Source: an uncultured Gammaproteobacteria bacterium
GTDB lineage: Bacteria; Pseudomonadota; Gammaproteobacteria; Pseudomonadales; Pseudohongiellaceae
Assembly: GCA_913061515.1 (NCBI GenBank)
Contig: CAJXSF010000006.1
Location: 23,623-87,622, forward strand
Length of the DNA: 64,000 nucleotides
Direction: 5' to 3'
The translations under genes were made by a program, and so were the position numbers. The first letter of the stretch is position 1. The number at the start of each line of letters is the position of its first letter. The notes under the pieces were generated by a model. It did not search any database and was not told the DNA's origin. It saw nothing but the letters and a program-made list of their open reading frames with translations. This document shows, piece by piece, positions 44,202-53,565 of this stretch.

Positions 44202-46010
44202 ATGAGTAAGAAAATTCACATTACCGAACTTGCCCTAAGAGACGGCAATCAGTCTTTGATCGCCACTAGGATGCGGATCGAGGATATGTTGCCCATATGT
44301 GCTGACTTAGACAAAGCCGGTTATTGGTCGTTAGAAGTCTGGGGTGGTGCAACTTTTGACTCATGTGTGCGCTTCTTGAAAGAAGACCCTTGGGAGCGAC
44401 TTCGCACCTTGCGTAAAGCCTTGCCGAACTCTCGTTTACAAATGCTATTACGCGGACAAAATTTGCTCGGCTATCGTCATTACCCAGATGATGTTGTAGA
44501 GGCTTTCGTTGCCAAGTCTGCTGAGAACGGCATTGATGTGTTCAGAATCTTTGATGCACTTAATGATGTTCGCAATCTAGAGACTGCGATTGCAGCGACT
44601 GTTAAAGCTGGCAAACACGCACAAGGAACTCTGTGTTACACCGCCAGCCCAGTACATACCGTTGCAGGTTTTGTCGAGATGGCCAAGCAACTAGTGGACA
44701 TGGGTTGTCATAGCATCGCTATCAAAGACATGGCGGGGCTTTTAACTCCGCAAGTTACGTTTGACCTAGTATCGGCATTGAAAAAAGAAATCGATCTACC
44801 GCTATTTTTGCACTCTCACTACACCTCAGGCATGGCGTCAATGTGTCAGCTCAAGGCGGTAGAGGCTGGTATCGATCATATCGACACCGCAATCTCCGCC
44901 TTTGCTGGTGGTACTAGTCATCCACCAACAGAGACAATGAAAGCCGTTTTAGAAGCTGCAGGCTACGAGACTGGCCTAGACGCACAAGTGCTCGAGAAAA
45001 TCGCGAGCCACTTGCGTGAAGTGCGTGGCAAGTATCATCAGTTTGAAAGTGCTTATAACGGTGTCGACACGCAAGTGCTCCTGAGCCAAGTGCCAGGCGG
45101 GATGATGTCCAATCTAGCGAATCAGCTTAAAGAGCAGGGCGCTCTGGATCGCATTCATGAAGTGTTTGCAGAGATTCCTCGTGTTCGTAAAGACCTAGGG
45201 TATCCACCATTAGTGACGCCTAGTTCGCAAATCGTTGGAACTCAGGCTGTTCTGAACGTTCTGTCTGGCGCACGCTACGACACGATCACCAATGAAGTGA
45301 AACGTTATTTGCAAGGGCATTACGGTGCCGCTCCTGCACCAGTGGACGAAACTCTGCGCAAGCGTGCCATTGGTAAAGAAGATGTAATCGAGTGCCGTCC
45401 AGCGGATCTATTATCGCCAGAGCTTGAATCCTTGCGTGCCAAAATTGGCGATGACGCCAAGTGCGAAGAAGATGTTTTAACCTATGCCATGTTCCCAGAT
45501 GTTGGTATGAGTTATCTGCAGAATCGCAATAATGGCACGTTGAAGCCAGAGGCTTTGTTGCCAGCGAATGCGAGCACTGCCTCAGCCAGCGTTGCCCACG
45601 AATTTAAAGTCACTGTTCATGGCGAGACTTATGATATCCATGTGACAGGCGTTAGTCCTTCGAGCGATAGCGAGCGCCGTTTCTATATGACGGTTGATGG
45701 CGAGCCAGAAGAAATCACGCTCGAGTCCACGGCTGCCGCGGAGGCAGAAGCGGCTAGCGATAGCAAACCTGGTCGGCGCCCACGTGCCACTGCACCTGGT
45801 CATGTGACGGCGACTATGCCGGGCAATGTGGTCGAAGTGCTTGTAGAAGAGGGGCAGATTGTTGCAGCAGGTGACCCAGTGTTGGTGATCGAAGCCATGA
45901 AGATGGAAACTGAGATTAAGGCGCCTGTCGCTGGCAAGATTGCCAGCGTACTAGTTAAGAAAGGCGATCGTATTACCCCAACAGAGATGTTGGTGGATAT
46001 CCAATCATAA
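44202..46010 (+). CDS. pycB: Pyruvate carboxylase subunit B (carboxyltransferase plus biotin domain)
   Basis: Transfers CO2 from biotin to pyruvate, making oxaloacetate (anaplerosis). It is 602 residues, related to OadA: an N-terminal TIM-barrel with LRDGNQSLIATRM (12-24), the metal-binding HSHYTSGMA, the carboxylated Lys in IKDMAGLL, and a C-terminal biotin domain with EAMKMET (biotinyl Lys567). There are no beta or gamma subunits of the sodium-pumping oxaloacetate decarboxylase nearby, so pyruvate carboxylase fits better. It is 60 bases after pycA in one operon. Confidence 0.88.
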   Translation: MSKKIHITELALRDGNQSLIATRMRIEDMLPICADLDKAGYWSLEVWGGATFDSCVRFLKEDPWERLRTLRKALPNSRLQMLLRGQNLLGYRHYPDDVVEAFVAKSAENGIDVFRIFDALNDVRNLETAIAATVKAGKHAQGTLCYTASPVHTVAGFVEMAKQLVDMGCHSIAIKDMAGLLTPQVTFDLVSALKKEIDLPLFLHSHYTSGMASMCQLKAVEAGIDHIDTAISAFAGGTSHPPTETMKAVLEAAGYETGLDAQVLEKIASHLREVRGKYHQFESAYNGVDTQVLLSQVPGGMMSNLANQLKEQGALDRIHEVFAEIPRVRKDLGYPPLVTPSSQIVGTQAVLNVLSGARYDTITNEVKRYLQGHYGAAPAPVDETLRKRAIGKEDVIECRPADLLSPELESLRAKIGDDAKCEEDVLTYAMFPDVGMSYLQNRNNGTLKPEALLPANASTASASVAHEFKVTVHGETYDIHVTGVSPSSDSERRFYMTVDGEPEEITLESTAAAEAEAASDSKPGRRPRATAPGHVTATMPGNVVEVLVEEGQIVAAGDPVLVIEAMKMETEIKAPVAGKIASVLVKKGDRITPTEMLVDIQS

Positions 46011-46016
46011 GTGCTG

Positions 46017-47597
46017 CTATTGGGCCAATGAAGGGAACCCCTGCGGGGGTTTCCTGTGCTTAGTGCGTTGCTCATACCCGTAAGCGACCTCGATCAATAA
46101 GCCCTCTGTATAGGGGCGACCTACCACTTGCATCCCTGCAGGTAATTTATTCTGCCAAAACCCCATAGGAACACTGACAGCGGGTAGACCTGCCGCTGGC
46201 ACAAGCATTTGACTGTTATCGCCCAAGTATTCTTCGTTGGCTTTATCGATATGCGCCGGTGGATTCGACCAAGTTGGGTAGACAAGGACATCGAGATTCT
46301 GTGAATCCATAGCGTCTATGGTGTTGGCAAGTAATTGATTGCGTAAGGGGTGGTTGGGCCAGGTGAGACAAGGCTCTGGCCATTGCTCTGGCGCTGTATC
46401 TAAGGGGGATTGGGAAAAGTATTCAAGCGAGCCTTTGGACTCATCGGCGTGTTGCCCTGTTTCTAAAAGCGTTGCTACATCTTCAAAGGGTGGGGCATCC
46501 AAAGTGCCTAAGTACTGTTTCAAGTCATAGCGAAAACTTGCGCAAGACTGAATGCTGTCATTGAGTATGTCGAAATCTTCTATCGACACGTAATCCACAA
46601 TCGTTGCGCCGCCAGCGCGCAAATCGTCGAGCGCATTCAGGAATAATTGTGTGATCTCTGGATCTGCGTTGTCGTGATCGACTAAGCGTCTGAATACTCC
46701 AATACGTTTACCATTCAAACCATCTACCTTGAGGAAATCACGGTAATCGCTAGCCCTTTTATTGGGAACCGCTAATGGGTCATTGGCGTCATAGTCGGCC
46801 ACGACATTGAACAGCCTGACGCCATCTTCGACCGTACGCGCCATAGGGCCGGCTACATCGCGATCAAAAATCAACGGAATGACGCCGTCGCGGCTAGTAA
46901 GGCCAAGCGTAGAGCGAATGCCAAATAAGGCGAGATGGGAGGACGGGCCGCGTATCGAGTTTCCTGTGTCGCTGCCCATGCCCGCGACGGCAAAGCTCGC
47001 AGCGACAGCTGAGGCTGTGCCGCCAGAAGAGCCAGCTGGAACGTAATTGACATCATAGGCGTTGGCGGTGCGGCCAAAGGACGAGGAGACGCTTTCACGA
47101 GGGCTAAACGCCCATTCCGCCATATTGGTCTTGGCGATGATGATCGCGCCGGCTTCACGAAGCTTGCGCACCATGAACGCGTCGTCGGGAGGATAGCTGT
47201 TCTTGAGAGTTATTGAGCCACCGCTGGTCACCATGTCATGAGTGTCAAAGTTATCCTTCACAACGATAGGAGCGCAAAATAATTCTGGCAGGGGTTCATT
47301 AGCTGCGAGTGCTCGATCAAGCTCGGCAGCTTTTGCAAGTGCCTTTGGATTAAGCACTGTAATCGCATTGACTGCGCTTGCGTCGTCATAGTGGGCAATA
47401 CGTTGCAAAAATCCTGATACGACAGCTTGGCAACTGGTTTGCCCGGAGACGATGGCGAGCTGCAGCTCTGCGATTGTGCTCTCCACTAATTGCAAGGGTT
47501 GTTGAGTTGTTGGAGCCTGTTGGCAAGCTACCAAACCTAGTGAAACTGACGCTACACACAAAGTTCTGCGTAGTTGGATTTTAAACGTTGACTTCAT
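46017..47597 (-). CDS. Amidase signature family lipoprotein
   Basis: A 526-residue hydrolase of amides or acyl-amides with the Ser-cisSer-Lys triad: Lys115 in VVKDNFD, the Ser pair in AGSSGGT (about 191-192) and the nucleophile Ser215 in GSDTGNSIR. A lipobox LVAC (Cys25) shows that it is a secreted lipoprotein, unlike most cytoplasmic amidases. It resembles peptide-amidases and fatty-amide hydrolases of soil and marine bacteria. It is 37 bases after DUF3240 on the same strand, at the end of the metal efflux run, and its first codons copy those of the adaptor gene. Confidence 0.88.
   Translation of the reverse strand: MKSTFKIQLRRTLCVASVSLGLVACQQAPTTQQPLQLVESTIAELQLAIVSGQTSCQAVVSGFLQRIAHYDDASAVNAITVLNPKALAKAAELDRALAANEPLPELFCAPIVVKDNFDTHDMVTSGGSITLKNSYPPDDAFMVRKLREAGAIIIAKTNMAEWAFSPRESVSSSFGRTANAYDVNYVPAGSSGGTASAVAASFAVAGMGSDTGNSIRGPSSHLALFGIRSTLGLTSRDGVIPLIFDRDVAGPMARTVEDGVRLFNVVADYDANDPLAVPNKRASDYRDFLKVDGLNGKRIGVFRRLVDHDNADPEITQLFLNALDDLRAGGATIVDYVSIEDFDILNDSIQSCASFRYDLKQYLGTLDAPPFEDVATLLETGQHADESKGSLEYFSQSPLDTAPEQWPEPCLTWPNHPLRNQLLANTIDAMDSQNLDVLVYPTWSNPPAHIDKANEEYLGDNSQMLVPAAGLPAVSVPMGFWQNKLPAGMQVVGRPYTEGLLIEVAYGYEQRTKHRKPPQGFPSLAQ
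46034..46054. terminator. Hairpin at the pycB/amidase junction
   Basis: Arms GGAACCCC and GGGGTTTCC pair with one bulged T and a TGCG loop, lying 24 bases after the pycB stop but inside the last codons of the convergent amidase. T-rich sequence (TTTCCTGTGC) follows on the plus strand, so it could end pycB transcription from within the amidase coding region. Confidence 0.4.
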
Positions 47598-47634
47598 GCG
47601 AGTTGGATTCCTTTAAAAACCCTGCGTGCCTGTA

Positions 47635-47964
47635 TCATAATTCAACTCTACCAAAATTGCTGATGGCTAGCTCCCAATAAGTAATATCCTTGCCTACCGC
47701 CTCAGCGATATTGGCCAGTATCAGTGGTATCACAGTACTATCTAAGAAAATCTCATATTGCACCCGTTTGCGTCGCCCTGTGACTTGTTCCGCAACACTT
47801 AGGTCGTTGTGTTCTCCATGCCCGTGTACTAAGAACGAGGTGAAGCCTTTGATTTGCTCAAAAGTGAGCAGGTAATCAATGAGATCTTCTTCTAGTTCAG
47901 GGGCCGCGTTGAGCACGAACATCGTGAGCTTGTTATCCGGCGACTGTTTATTAAATTCACTCAT
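47635..47964 (-). CDS. DUF3240 protein of the metal efflux operon
   Basis: A 109-residue cytoplasmic protein matching DUF3240: LTMFVLNAAPELEEDLIDYLLTFEQIKGFTSFLVHGHG, then RKRVQYEIFLDS and ELAISNFGRVEL. This ferredoxin-like (PII-like) fold domain often follows HME-RND genes and may tune or sense metals. It starts 2 bases after the RND pump stop, in the same operon. The conserved HGHGEHND stretch offers candidate metal ligands. Precise role unknown. Confidence 0.85.
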   Translation of the reverse strand: MSEFNKQSPDNKLTMFVLNAAPELEEDLIDYLLTFEQIKGFTSFLVHGHGEHNDLSVAEQVTGRRKRVQYEIFLDSTVIPLILANIAEAVGKDITYWELAISNFGRVEL

Positions 47965-47966
47965 CT

Positions 47967-50900
47967 CTAAATACCTGCGCTTTTCAAAGTTCGATGAAAG
48001 GTTCTATAGATGATCGGTAGCAAGAACAGTGTCAATAGCGTTGAGCTGATCAGGCCTCCGATTACCACGATAGCTAGAGGTCGCTGGATTTCAGAGCCTG
48101 GTCCCGTGGCGAGTAATAAAGGGACAAGACCGAATGCACAAATAGTTGCGGTCATCATCACCGGTCTTAGTCTGCGTAAGGCGCCCTCGGTGACTACCTC
48201 GGTGATCTCCATTCCCTTTGCGCGTAACTGATTAAAGTAGGTCATCATGACCACCCCATTGAGCACGGCAATCCCAAGTAACGCGATGAAGCCGACTGAG
48301 GCGGGAACAGAAAGAAATTCACCAGTGACCCAGAGTGCGATCAGACCACCGGTAAGGGCGAATGGTATATTTGATAGCACGATTAAAGTTTGCTTTATGG
48401 AATTGAAAGTTAAGAACAATAGTAACGCGATCAGAGAAAGTGCCAATGGCACAACTAGCGTAAGCCTTGCTGCTGCACGTTGCTGATTTTCGAACTCACC
48501 ACCCCATTCCAAGCGATAACCTTCTGGTAGGTCTATCCGATCAGCAATGAGTTGCTGGGCGTCGGCGACGAAACCCACAAGGTCGCGTTCGGCGACGTCG
48601 GTGCGAATGACGGAGAAACGCTGCCCAGCCTCGCGTGAGATTGTGATTGGCCCTTCTACGCGGCTAATGCTTGCAACATCTGCCAAGGGTATCCGGTCGG
48701 CATTTGGTAAGTCGATAAAACTGTTGCTCAGTTGTACCAATCCGTCGCCTTGAATGCCGTCGTAACGAACCATTAATGGCACGCGGGCAGTGCCTTCGAT
48801 GACGGTGCCAACGTCGACACCTTCTATCTCTGCGCGCAGGCGTTGTTGCAACTTGTCGGCATCAAGGCCAAGGCGACCGGCCATCATTCTATCTACTGTC
48901 ACTTGTAAATATTGTGCGCCTTCATTGATTGTCGCGATGGTATCGATTGCGCCAGGGACGGTCTCTACCAATGAAGCGATCTCTTGCGCGACTTGATTTA
49001 GAACGCCCAGGTCGCTGCCAAAGAGTTTTATCGCCACATCTCCACGAGAACCGGTGAGCATCTCTGACACGCGCATGTCGATGGGTTGGGTGAAACCGTA
49101 GTTTAGGCCGACAAACTCATCCATGATTTCCCGCAAATGATCTTCTAGTTCTGGTTTAGTGGCAACTCGCCACTCTTCTGGGGGTTTTAGTTGTAAGAAG
49201 ATATCGGTCTCGTTCAAGCCCATTGGGTCCATGCCCATCTCATCCGAGCCAATGCGCGAGACGACTCGTAACACTTCTGGCACATTGTTCATAATCTCGC
49301 GCTCGACTTGTTGCACGATACGTATATTGGCCTCGAGGCTAATGGAGGGGATAGTCTCTAATTGAATCAGAATATCGCCTTCATCCATAGTAGGCATGAA
49401 TGTCTTGCCTACTAGGGGGAAAACCACAACGCTTGTCGCCAAAAGCAAACCTGCGCCTACTAGTAAAAAAACAGGGCGATGCAAGGCTTTTTTAAGTAAA
49501 GGGCGGTAAATCGAAGTCAGTTTTCGGGCGAGCCAAGGTTCGGAATGCGCATCGGCGCGCACAATAAACGAGGCTACGACAGGAATGAGTGTCAGCGACA
49601 AAATCAGCGATCCCAAAAGCGCAAATACTATTGTCATCGTGACAGGACCAAACAATTTGCCTTCTAAGCCCTCTAGGGTCAGCAAAGGCAAGAACACGAT
49701 CACAATGATGATAATGCCGGAAGTAACAGGAAGCGCCACGTCTCTCACGGCGCGATAAACGATATGGAGATTAGGAAGACGTCTTCCGCCCTGTTTTTGG
49801 TGGGCAAGCGATGACACGATATTCTCTACGATAACAATCGAGGAGTCGACCAGCATACCAATAGCGATGACCAAGCCGCCAAGACTCATAAGGTTGGCGG
49901 ACATATTTAGTTGACTCATCATCAAGAATGTAAAAAGTGCGGACAACGGCAGTATAACCGCTACCGTTAGTGCCGCTCGGACATTGCCTAGGAATAAGCC
50001 AAGTAAGATGATGACTAACGCAACCGCCTCAAGCAAAGCTTGTGATACCGTGCCAACTGCGCTTTGAATTAATATCGTACGATCATAGAACACATTGATG
50101 CTAGTACCTGCAGGCAATGTGTTTTCAAGCTCAACGATCTTATCTTTGACTCCTTGCACAACATCTTGCGAATTGGCACCACGCAGACCAATAACAAGTC
50201 CTTGTACTGCTTCTGCTCCCCCATCGGCTGTAACCGCGCCATAGCGTTCCATTGTGCCGGTAGTGATATTAGCTACTTGCGATAATAGGATTCTTTCTCC
50301 CTCAGCATTGTCGACTAAAGTGTTGCCAATATCGTCGTGACCTTCGATGGCCCCTGTGACGCGCACGAGAATGACCTCTTCGCCTTGAGTGATTCGGCCG
50401 GCGCCATCGTTCTTATTGTTCATCTCTAGAGCGTCGATGATATCGAGCGTGCTAACGCCCAACGCGGTCATCGCATCGCGGTTGGGTTGAACTTCATAAG
50501 TGCGTATGAATCCGCCCAGTGAATTGACGTCTGCGACACCTGGGACGGTGCGCAGTGCAGGGCGGATAGTCCAGTCTAGCAAAAAACGTTTATCTTCAAG
50601 CGTCAACGTATCGTTATCGATAGTGAACATGAACATATCACCTAAAGGTGTGCTCATGGGCGCAAGTCCCCCACTTATGCCTCCAGGCAGATTGCCCCAA
50701 ACGCTGTTTAATCGCTCGGTGACTTGCTGCCGTGCCCAGTAGATATCTGTGCCGTCGTCGAAATCTAAAGTAATTGAAGTGAGTGCGTACTTAGATATGG
50801 AACGCAACATCGATTGATAAGGAATTCCTAGCAGCTCTACTTCGACAGGTTGCGTGATCAAAGACTCCACTTCTTCGGGAGTCATTCCGGGTGCTTTGAT

Positions 50901-51053
50901 GATGATCTTCACTTGTGTTGGGGAGATATCAGGAAACGCGTCGATTGGGATATCAAGCAACGCTCTTACACCAAAACCCGTTAGCAGTAGCGATAGGAGG
51001 ATCACCAAAAGGCGTTGGCTTAAAGAAGATTGCACAAGAGAAGCTAACATCAT
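47967..51053 (-). CDS. Heavy-metal efflux RND transporter, CusA/CzcA family
   Basis: The 1028-residue inner-membrane proton-driven pump that moves metal ions to the outer membrane. It has twelve helices in two halves, each followed by a large periplasmic loop. The fourth-helix signature GLVIAIGMLVDSSIVIVEN is the RND consensus with proton-relay Asp, and VQSSLSQRLLVILLSLLLTGFG starts the protein as in HME pumps. It differs from CzcA's DFGxIVDGxV motif, so the metal (Cu/Ag, Zn/Co/Cd or Ni) is not assigned. Its start overlaps the adaptor stop by 4 bases, and DUF3240 follows after 2. Confidence 0.93.
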   Translation of the reverse strand: MMLASLVQSSLSQRLLVILLSLLLTGFGVRALLDIPIDAFPDISPTQVKIIIKAPGMTPEEVESLITQPVEVELLGIPYQSMLRSISKYALTSITLDFDDGTDIYWARQQVTERLNSVWGNLPGGISGGLAPMSTPLGDMFMFTIDNDTLTLEDKRFLLDWTIRPALRTVPGVADVNSLGGFIRTYEVQPNRDAMTALGVSTLDIIDALEMNNKNDGAGRITQGEEVILVRVTGAIEGHDDIGNTLVDNAEGERILLSQVANITTGTMERYGAVTADGGAEAVQGLVIGLRGANSQDVVQGVKDKIVELENTLPAGTSINVFYDRTILIQSAVGTVSQALLEAVALVIILLGLFLGNVRAALTVAVILPLSALFTFLMMSQLNMSANLMSLGGLVIAIGMLVDSSIVIVENIVSSLAHQKQGGRRLPNLHIVYRAVRDVALPVTSGIIIIVIVFLPLLTLEGLEGKLFGPVTMTIVFALLGSLILSLTLIPVVASFIVRADAHSEPWLARKLTSIYRPLLKKALHRPVFLLVGAGLLLATSVVVFPLVGKTFMPTMDEGDILIQLETIPSISLEANIRIVQQVEREIMNNVPEVLRVVSRIGSDEMGMDPMGLNETDIFLQLKPPEEWRVATKPELEDHLREIMDEFVGLNYGFTQPIDMRVSEMLTGSRGDVAIKLFGSDLGVLNQVAQEIASLVETVPGAIDTIATINEGAQYLQVTVDRMMAGRLGLDADKLQQRLRAEIEGVDVGTVIEGTARVPLMVRYDGIQGDGLVQLSNSFIDLPNADRIPLADVASISRVEGPITISREAGQRFSVIRTDVAERDLVGFVADAQQLIADRIDLPEGYRLEWGGEFENQQRAAARLTLVVPLALSLIALLLFLTFNSIKQTLIVLSNIPFALTGGLIALWVTGEFLSVPASVGFIALLGIAVLNGVVMMTYFNQLRAKGMEITEVVTEGALRRLRPVMMTATICAFGLVPLLLATGPGSEIQRPLAIVVIGGLISSTLLTLFLLPIIYRTFHRTLKSAGI

Positions 51054-52141
51054 TCACCACTCCCTAGTCCTAACTGAATGCCCTTTAATACGGCGCTGCC
51101 TTGGATGGCGATCATGTCCCCTGCGCGAAGTCCAGACTCAGCTAGGTAGTGCGCACCTACCGACAATAGCTCAAGTTCGAGTGCTTGTACGCCTTCGTTA
51201 GTGCGTACATAAACTACAGTGCTGTTACCGTTGTGCACGACGGCGCGATCGGGTACGAGAATGCCCTGGCGTGAAGGGGGCAGGACTACCGAAACGATCT
51301 GACCTGTAGTCAGTGCATTATTGCTATCGAACTGCGCTAGTAGTTCGATAGTCTGATTGCTACTGTCAATGGTGAAGTCTTTCTGTCGAAGCGTTAAGGT
51401 CTCGCCAGAGCCCGCAATGCTGAGTGTTTGCCCAATGGCAAGTTCAGTCGCAAAACGACCTGGGACATGAATGCTTGCCCAACGCGCGCCTTGGGCATTG
51501 AGAAAGGCCAAAGCCTCATTGGCGTCAATATAGTCTCCTACATTGCCTACCCGTTGAGTTAGAACGCTATTGCTGGGCGCTACAAGAAAATAAGATCCGA
51601 GCCCTGTGCCATTGTCGCGTAAGGCGTTGAGGCTGGCATCATTGAATCCTGCCAAATTTAATTGTGCTCGAATGCTTTTCTCATTGAAGCTTGTTTGTTG
51701 CGCGCGGTTACGCGTCTGTAGCAGGCGTTGCTGCGAGATGATGCCTTGGTCGAAAAGTGCTTGATCTTTTTGCAGTTCAAACTGTGCACTGTCTTGCGCA
51801 CTCAATGCCGCGATCCATTGGTTTTGCACCGCGAGAATTTCGGAACTGCGTAGTGTCGCCAATACCTGCCCTGCAGTCACAGCGGAGCCTGAGTTGTGAT
51901 GCCATTGTTCAATGACCCCCGAGTAGCGTGCACTTAGTGTGGCAATGCTGTCTGGAGAGTTGACTATAGTGGCTGGGAAACGAGCACCTGCGGTGCTGTC
52001 AATTTCTTGCGCCGGTGCGAACACGATACCCATGTGGCTGATGTCAGCGTCAGAAATGTCGATAAGCTCCTGTGCGAGCAGAGCTGGTGTGCTCAATGCC
52101 AATAGGATTAGTGTTGAGCATTTTTTGAACGTTGACTTCAT
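51050..52141 (-). CDS. RND periplasmic adaptor (CusB/CzcB, membrane-fusion protein)
   Basis: A 363-residue adaptor bridging pump and outer-membrane channel. The signal peptide ends near ALLA. The mature order is a barrel-sandwich (IEQWHHNSGSAVTAGQVLATL), a coiled-coil hairpin (about 100-165), a second sandwich half (SNSVLTQRVGNVGDYIDANEAL), and beta-barrel and membrane-proximal domains (about 200-360). Cus-type Met metal ligands are not evident in the N-terminus. It overlaps the pump and the outer-membrane gene by 4 bases at both ends. Confidence 0.9.
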   Translation of the reverse strand: MKSTFKKCSTLILLALSTPALLAQELIDISDADISHMGIVFAPAQEIDSTAGARFPATIVNSPDSIATLSARYSGVIEQWHHNSGSAVTAGQVLATLRSSEILAVQNQWIAALSAQDSAQFELQKDQALFDQGIISQQRLLQTRNRAQQTSFNEKSIRAQLNLAGFNDASLNALRDNGTGLGSYFLVAPSNSVLTQRVGNVGDYIDANEALAFLNAQGARWASIHVPGRFATELAIGQTLSIAGSGETLTLRQKDFTIDSSNQTIELLAQFDSNNALTTGQIVSVVLPPSRQGILVPDRAVVHNGNSTVVYVRTNEGVQALELELLSVGAHYLAESGLRAGDMIAIQGSAVLKGIQLGLGSGE

Positions 52142-53388
52142 GGGAGAACTCCAATGATCTGATTAGACTCTATGATCAGTCGTTGATATTGCAGGGAAAG
52201 AGTTTCGTATTCTTTGGCACTAGCGCGCGCCTGTTGCAGCGCGATGACGACGCGGCTCATATCAGTCTCGCCAAGCTCGAATGCGCTGCGCGCCATCTCC
52301 CACTGTGCGCGCGAGAGTTCGGCTTGCTCACGGGCCATAGGCAAAGCTAAATCCAATGTGAATAACTCATGTTCGACTTCGTGAAGTTTGCTGTTGAGTT
52401 CGCGCACGGCAGTGTAGTACTGCACTTGAGCATCCACCTTGGCACGTCGCGCGGCGCTGCCCGCTGCACTAACGAAACTCTTGCCACCAATGGGCACGCT
52501 GATAGAGAGCGCAAGCGCATTGCTGTAATCGGCATAGGCGTCAGCCTTCTGGCGACGTGAGCCGATTGTTAGCGTTGGGTTACCCTTTGCCGTGTTCAAT
52601 GCCTTGCTAATATTAGCGTCTTCTAGGTCTATATTACTTTGCAGTAGTTGCAAAACAGGATGGTCAAGTGGGACTTCTTCAGCTTCGATGCGCGTCTCAG
52701 AAAGGGGAGTCGACGGTATAGCACTAAGGCCTGTGAGAACATAATAAGTGCGTTCTGCATCCACGCGCCTTGCATCAGCGGCCAATTCATTGCGCTGCTG
52801 TGCAAGAAGTAAGGAGCGGGCTTGCATCACGTCGAGTTGCGCGACCTCACCGGCGTCGAACAGTTTTTCAACTGCACTTAACAGTGTACGAGCATCCTCT
52901 GTGGCCTGTTGTTCTAGCGCTTGTAGCATTTCAGTCGCTTGCAAATCAGCAAGAGCCGTTCTGAGCTGCCCTGCAATCGATAATGTGAAGCTTTGCTGCC
53001 ACAGAGATGCTTGCTGTGAATAGCGTTGACCTAATGCTTGCATTTCACGTTTCTGGCCTGGGCGCCAGAGCGGGAGCTCAATTCCGTAGGTAAGTTCTTT
53101 CTCGCCTAGATTGCTTAGAGAGCGGTCGTCGATATAGTCCAATTGCACATTGGGTCGTCCAGCGATCCAGCTTTGCCCTATGTCTTCATGGCTTTGGGCT
53201 TGCTCGTTACGAGCAGCTATTTCACGGTATTGTGGCGCATTTAGCAACGCTTGCTTGAAAACCTCATCCAGTTGCAGGGTTTCACTCTTGCTAAGATGAA
53301 TATGCTCAATGTCTTGTGCAAAAGCATAGTGGGACAGCGAGGCTAGTAATCCTAGAGTGGCTATCGAGAAAACGAGAGTGTTTTTCAC
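52138..53388 (-). CDS. Outer-membrane efflux channel, TolC/CzcC family
   Basis: A 416-residue TolC-like channel forming the third component. The signal peptide ends SHYAFA (about residue 24). Two OEP repeats follow with long coiled-coil helices (TRTALADLQATEMLQALEQQATEDARTLLSAVE region, and EVEHELFTLDLALPMAREQAEL). It begins the operon and overlaps the adaptor by 4 bases. Upstream, 171 bases shared with the divergent regulator hold inverted repeats likely to be its operator. Confidence 0.9.
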   Translation of the reverse strand: MKNTLVFSIATLGLLASLSHYAFAQDIEHIHLSKSETLQLDEVFKQALLNAPQYREIAARNEQAQSHEDIGQSWIAGRPNVQLDYIDDRSLSNLGEKELTYGIELPLWRPGQKREMQALGQRYSQQASLWQQSFTLSIAGQLRTALADLQATEMLQALEQQATEDARTLLSAVEKLFDAGEVAQLDVMQARSLLLAQQRNELAADARRVDAERTYYVLTGLSAIPSTPLSETRIEAEEVPLDHPVLQLLQSNIDLEDANISKALNTAKGNPTLTIGSRRQKADAYADYSNALALSISVPIGGKSFVSAAGSAARRAKVDAQVQYYTAVRELNSKLHEVEHELFTLDLALPMAREQAELSRAQWEMARSAFELGETDMSRVVIALQQARASAKEYETLSLQYQRLIIESNQIIGVLP

Positions 53389-53439
53389 CTTTGATCAACC
53401 CATTTCTACCAATGTTGATTGCATACTAGCTCTAAGGAT

Positions 53440-53482
53440 GTGAAAAAATTGTCAAAGCGACTTTTTCACTTTTTTTTGACAT
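53440..53482. promoter_or_regulatory. Nested inverted repeats between the efflux operon and its regulator
   Basis: GTGAAAAA (53440-53447) and TTTTTCAC (53462-53469) form an 8-base inverted repeat, overlapped by a second pair TTGTCAAA (53449-53456) and TTTGACA (53475-53481). TGACAT and TTGTCA half-sites resemble CopR/CusR-type boxes. Position between divergent genes suggests a shared response-regulator operator. Confidence 0.5.
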
Positions 53483-53565
53483 GCGGCGTGTCTAACTGCG
53501 ACTCTAGAAATGCCTAAATTAGGCACTAAAGTCACAGCGCAAGCTATGCCGTCAGGAGAGTGCTG

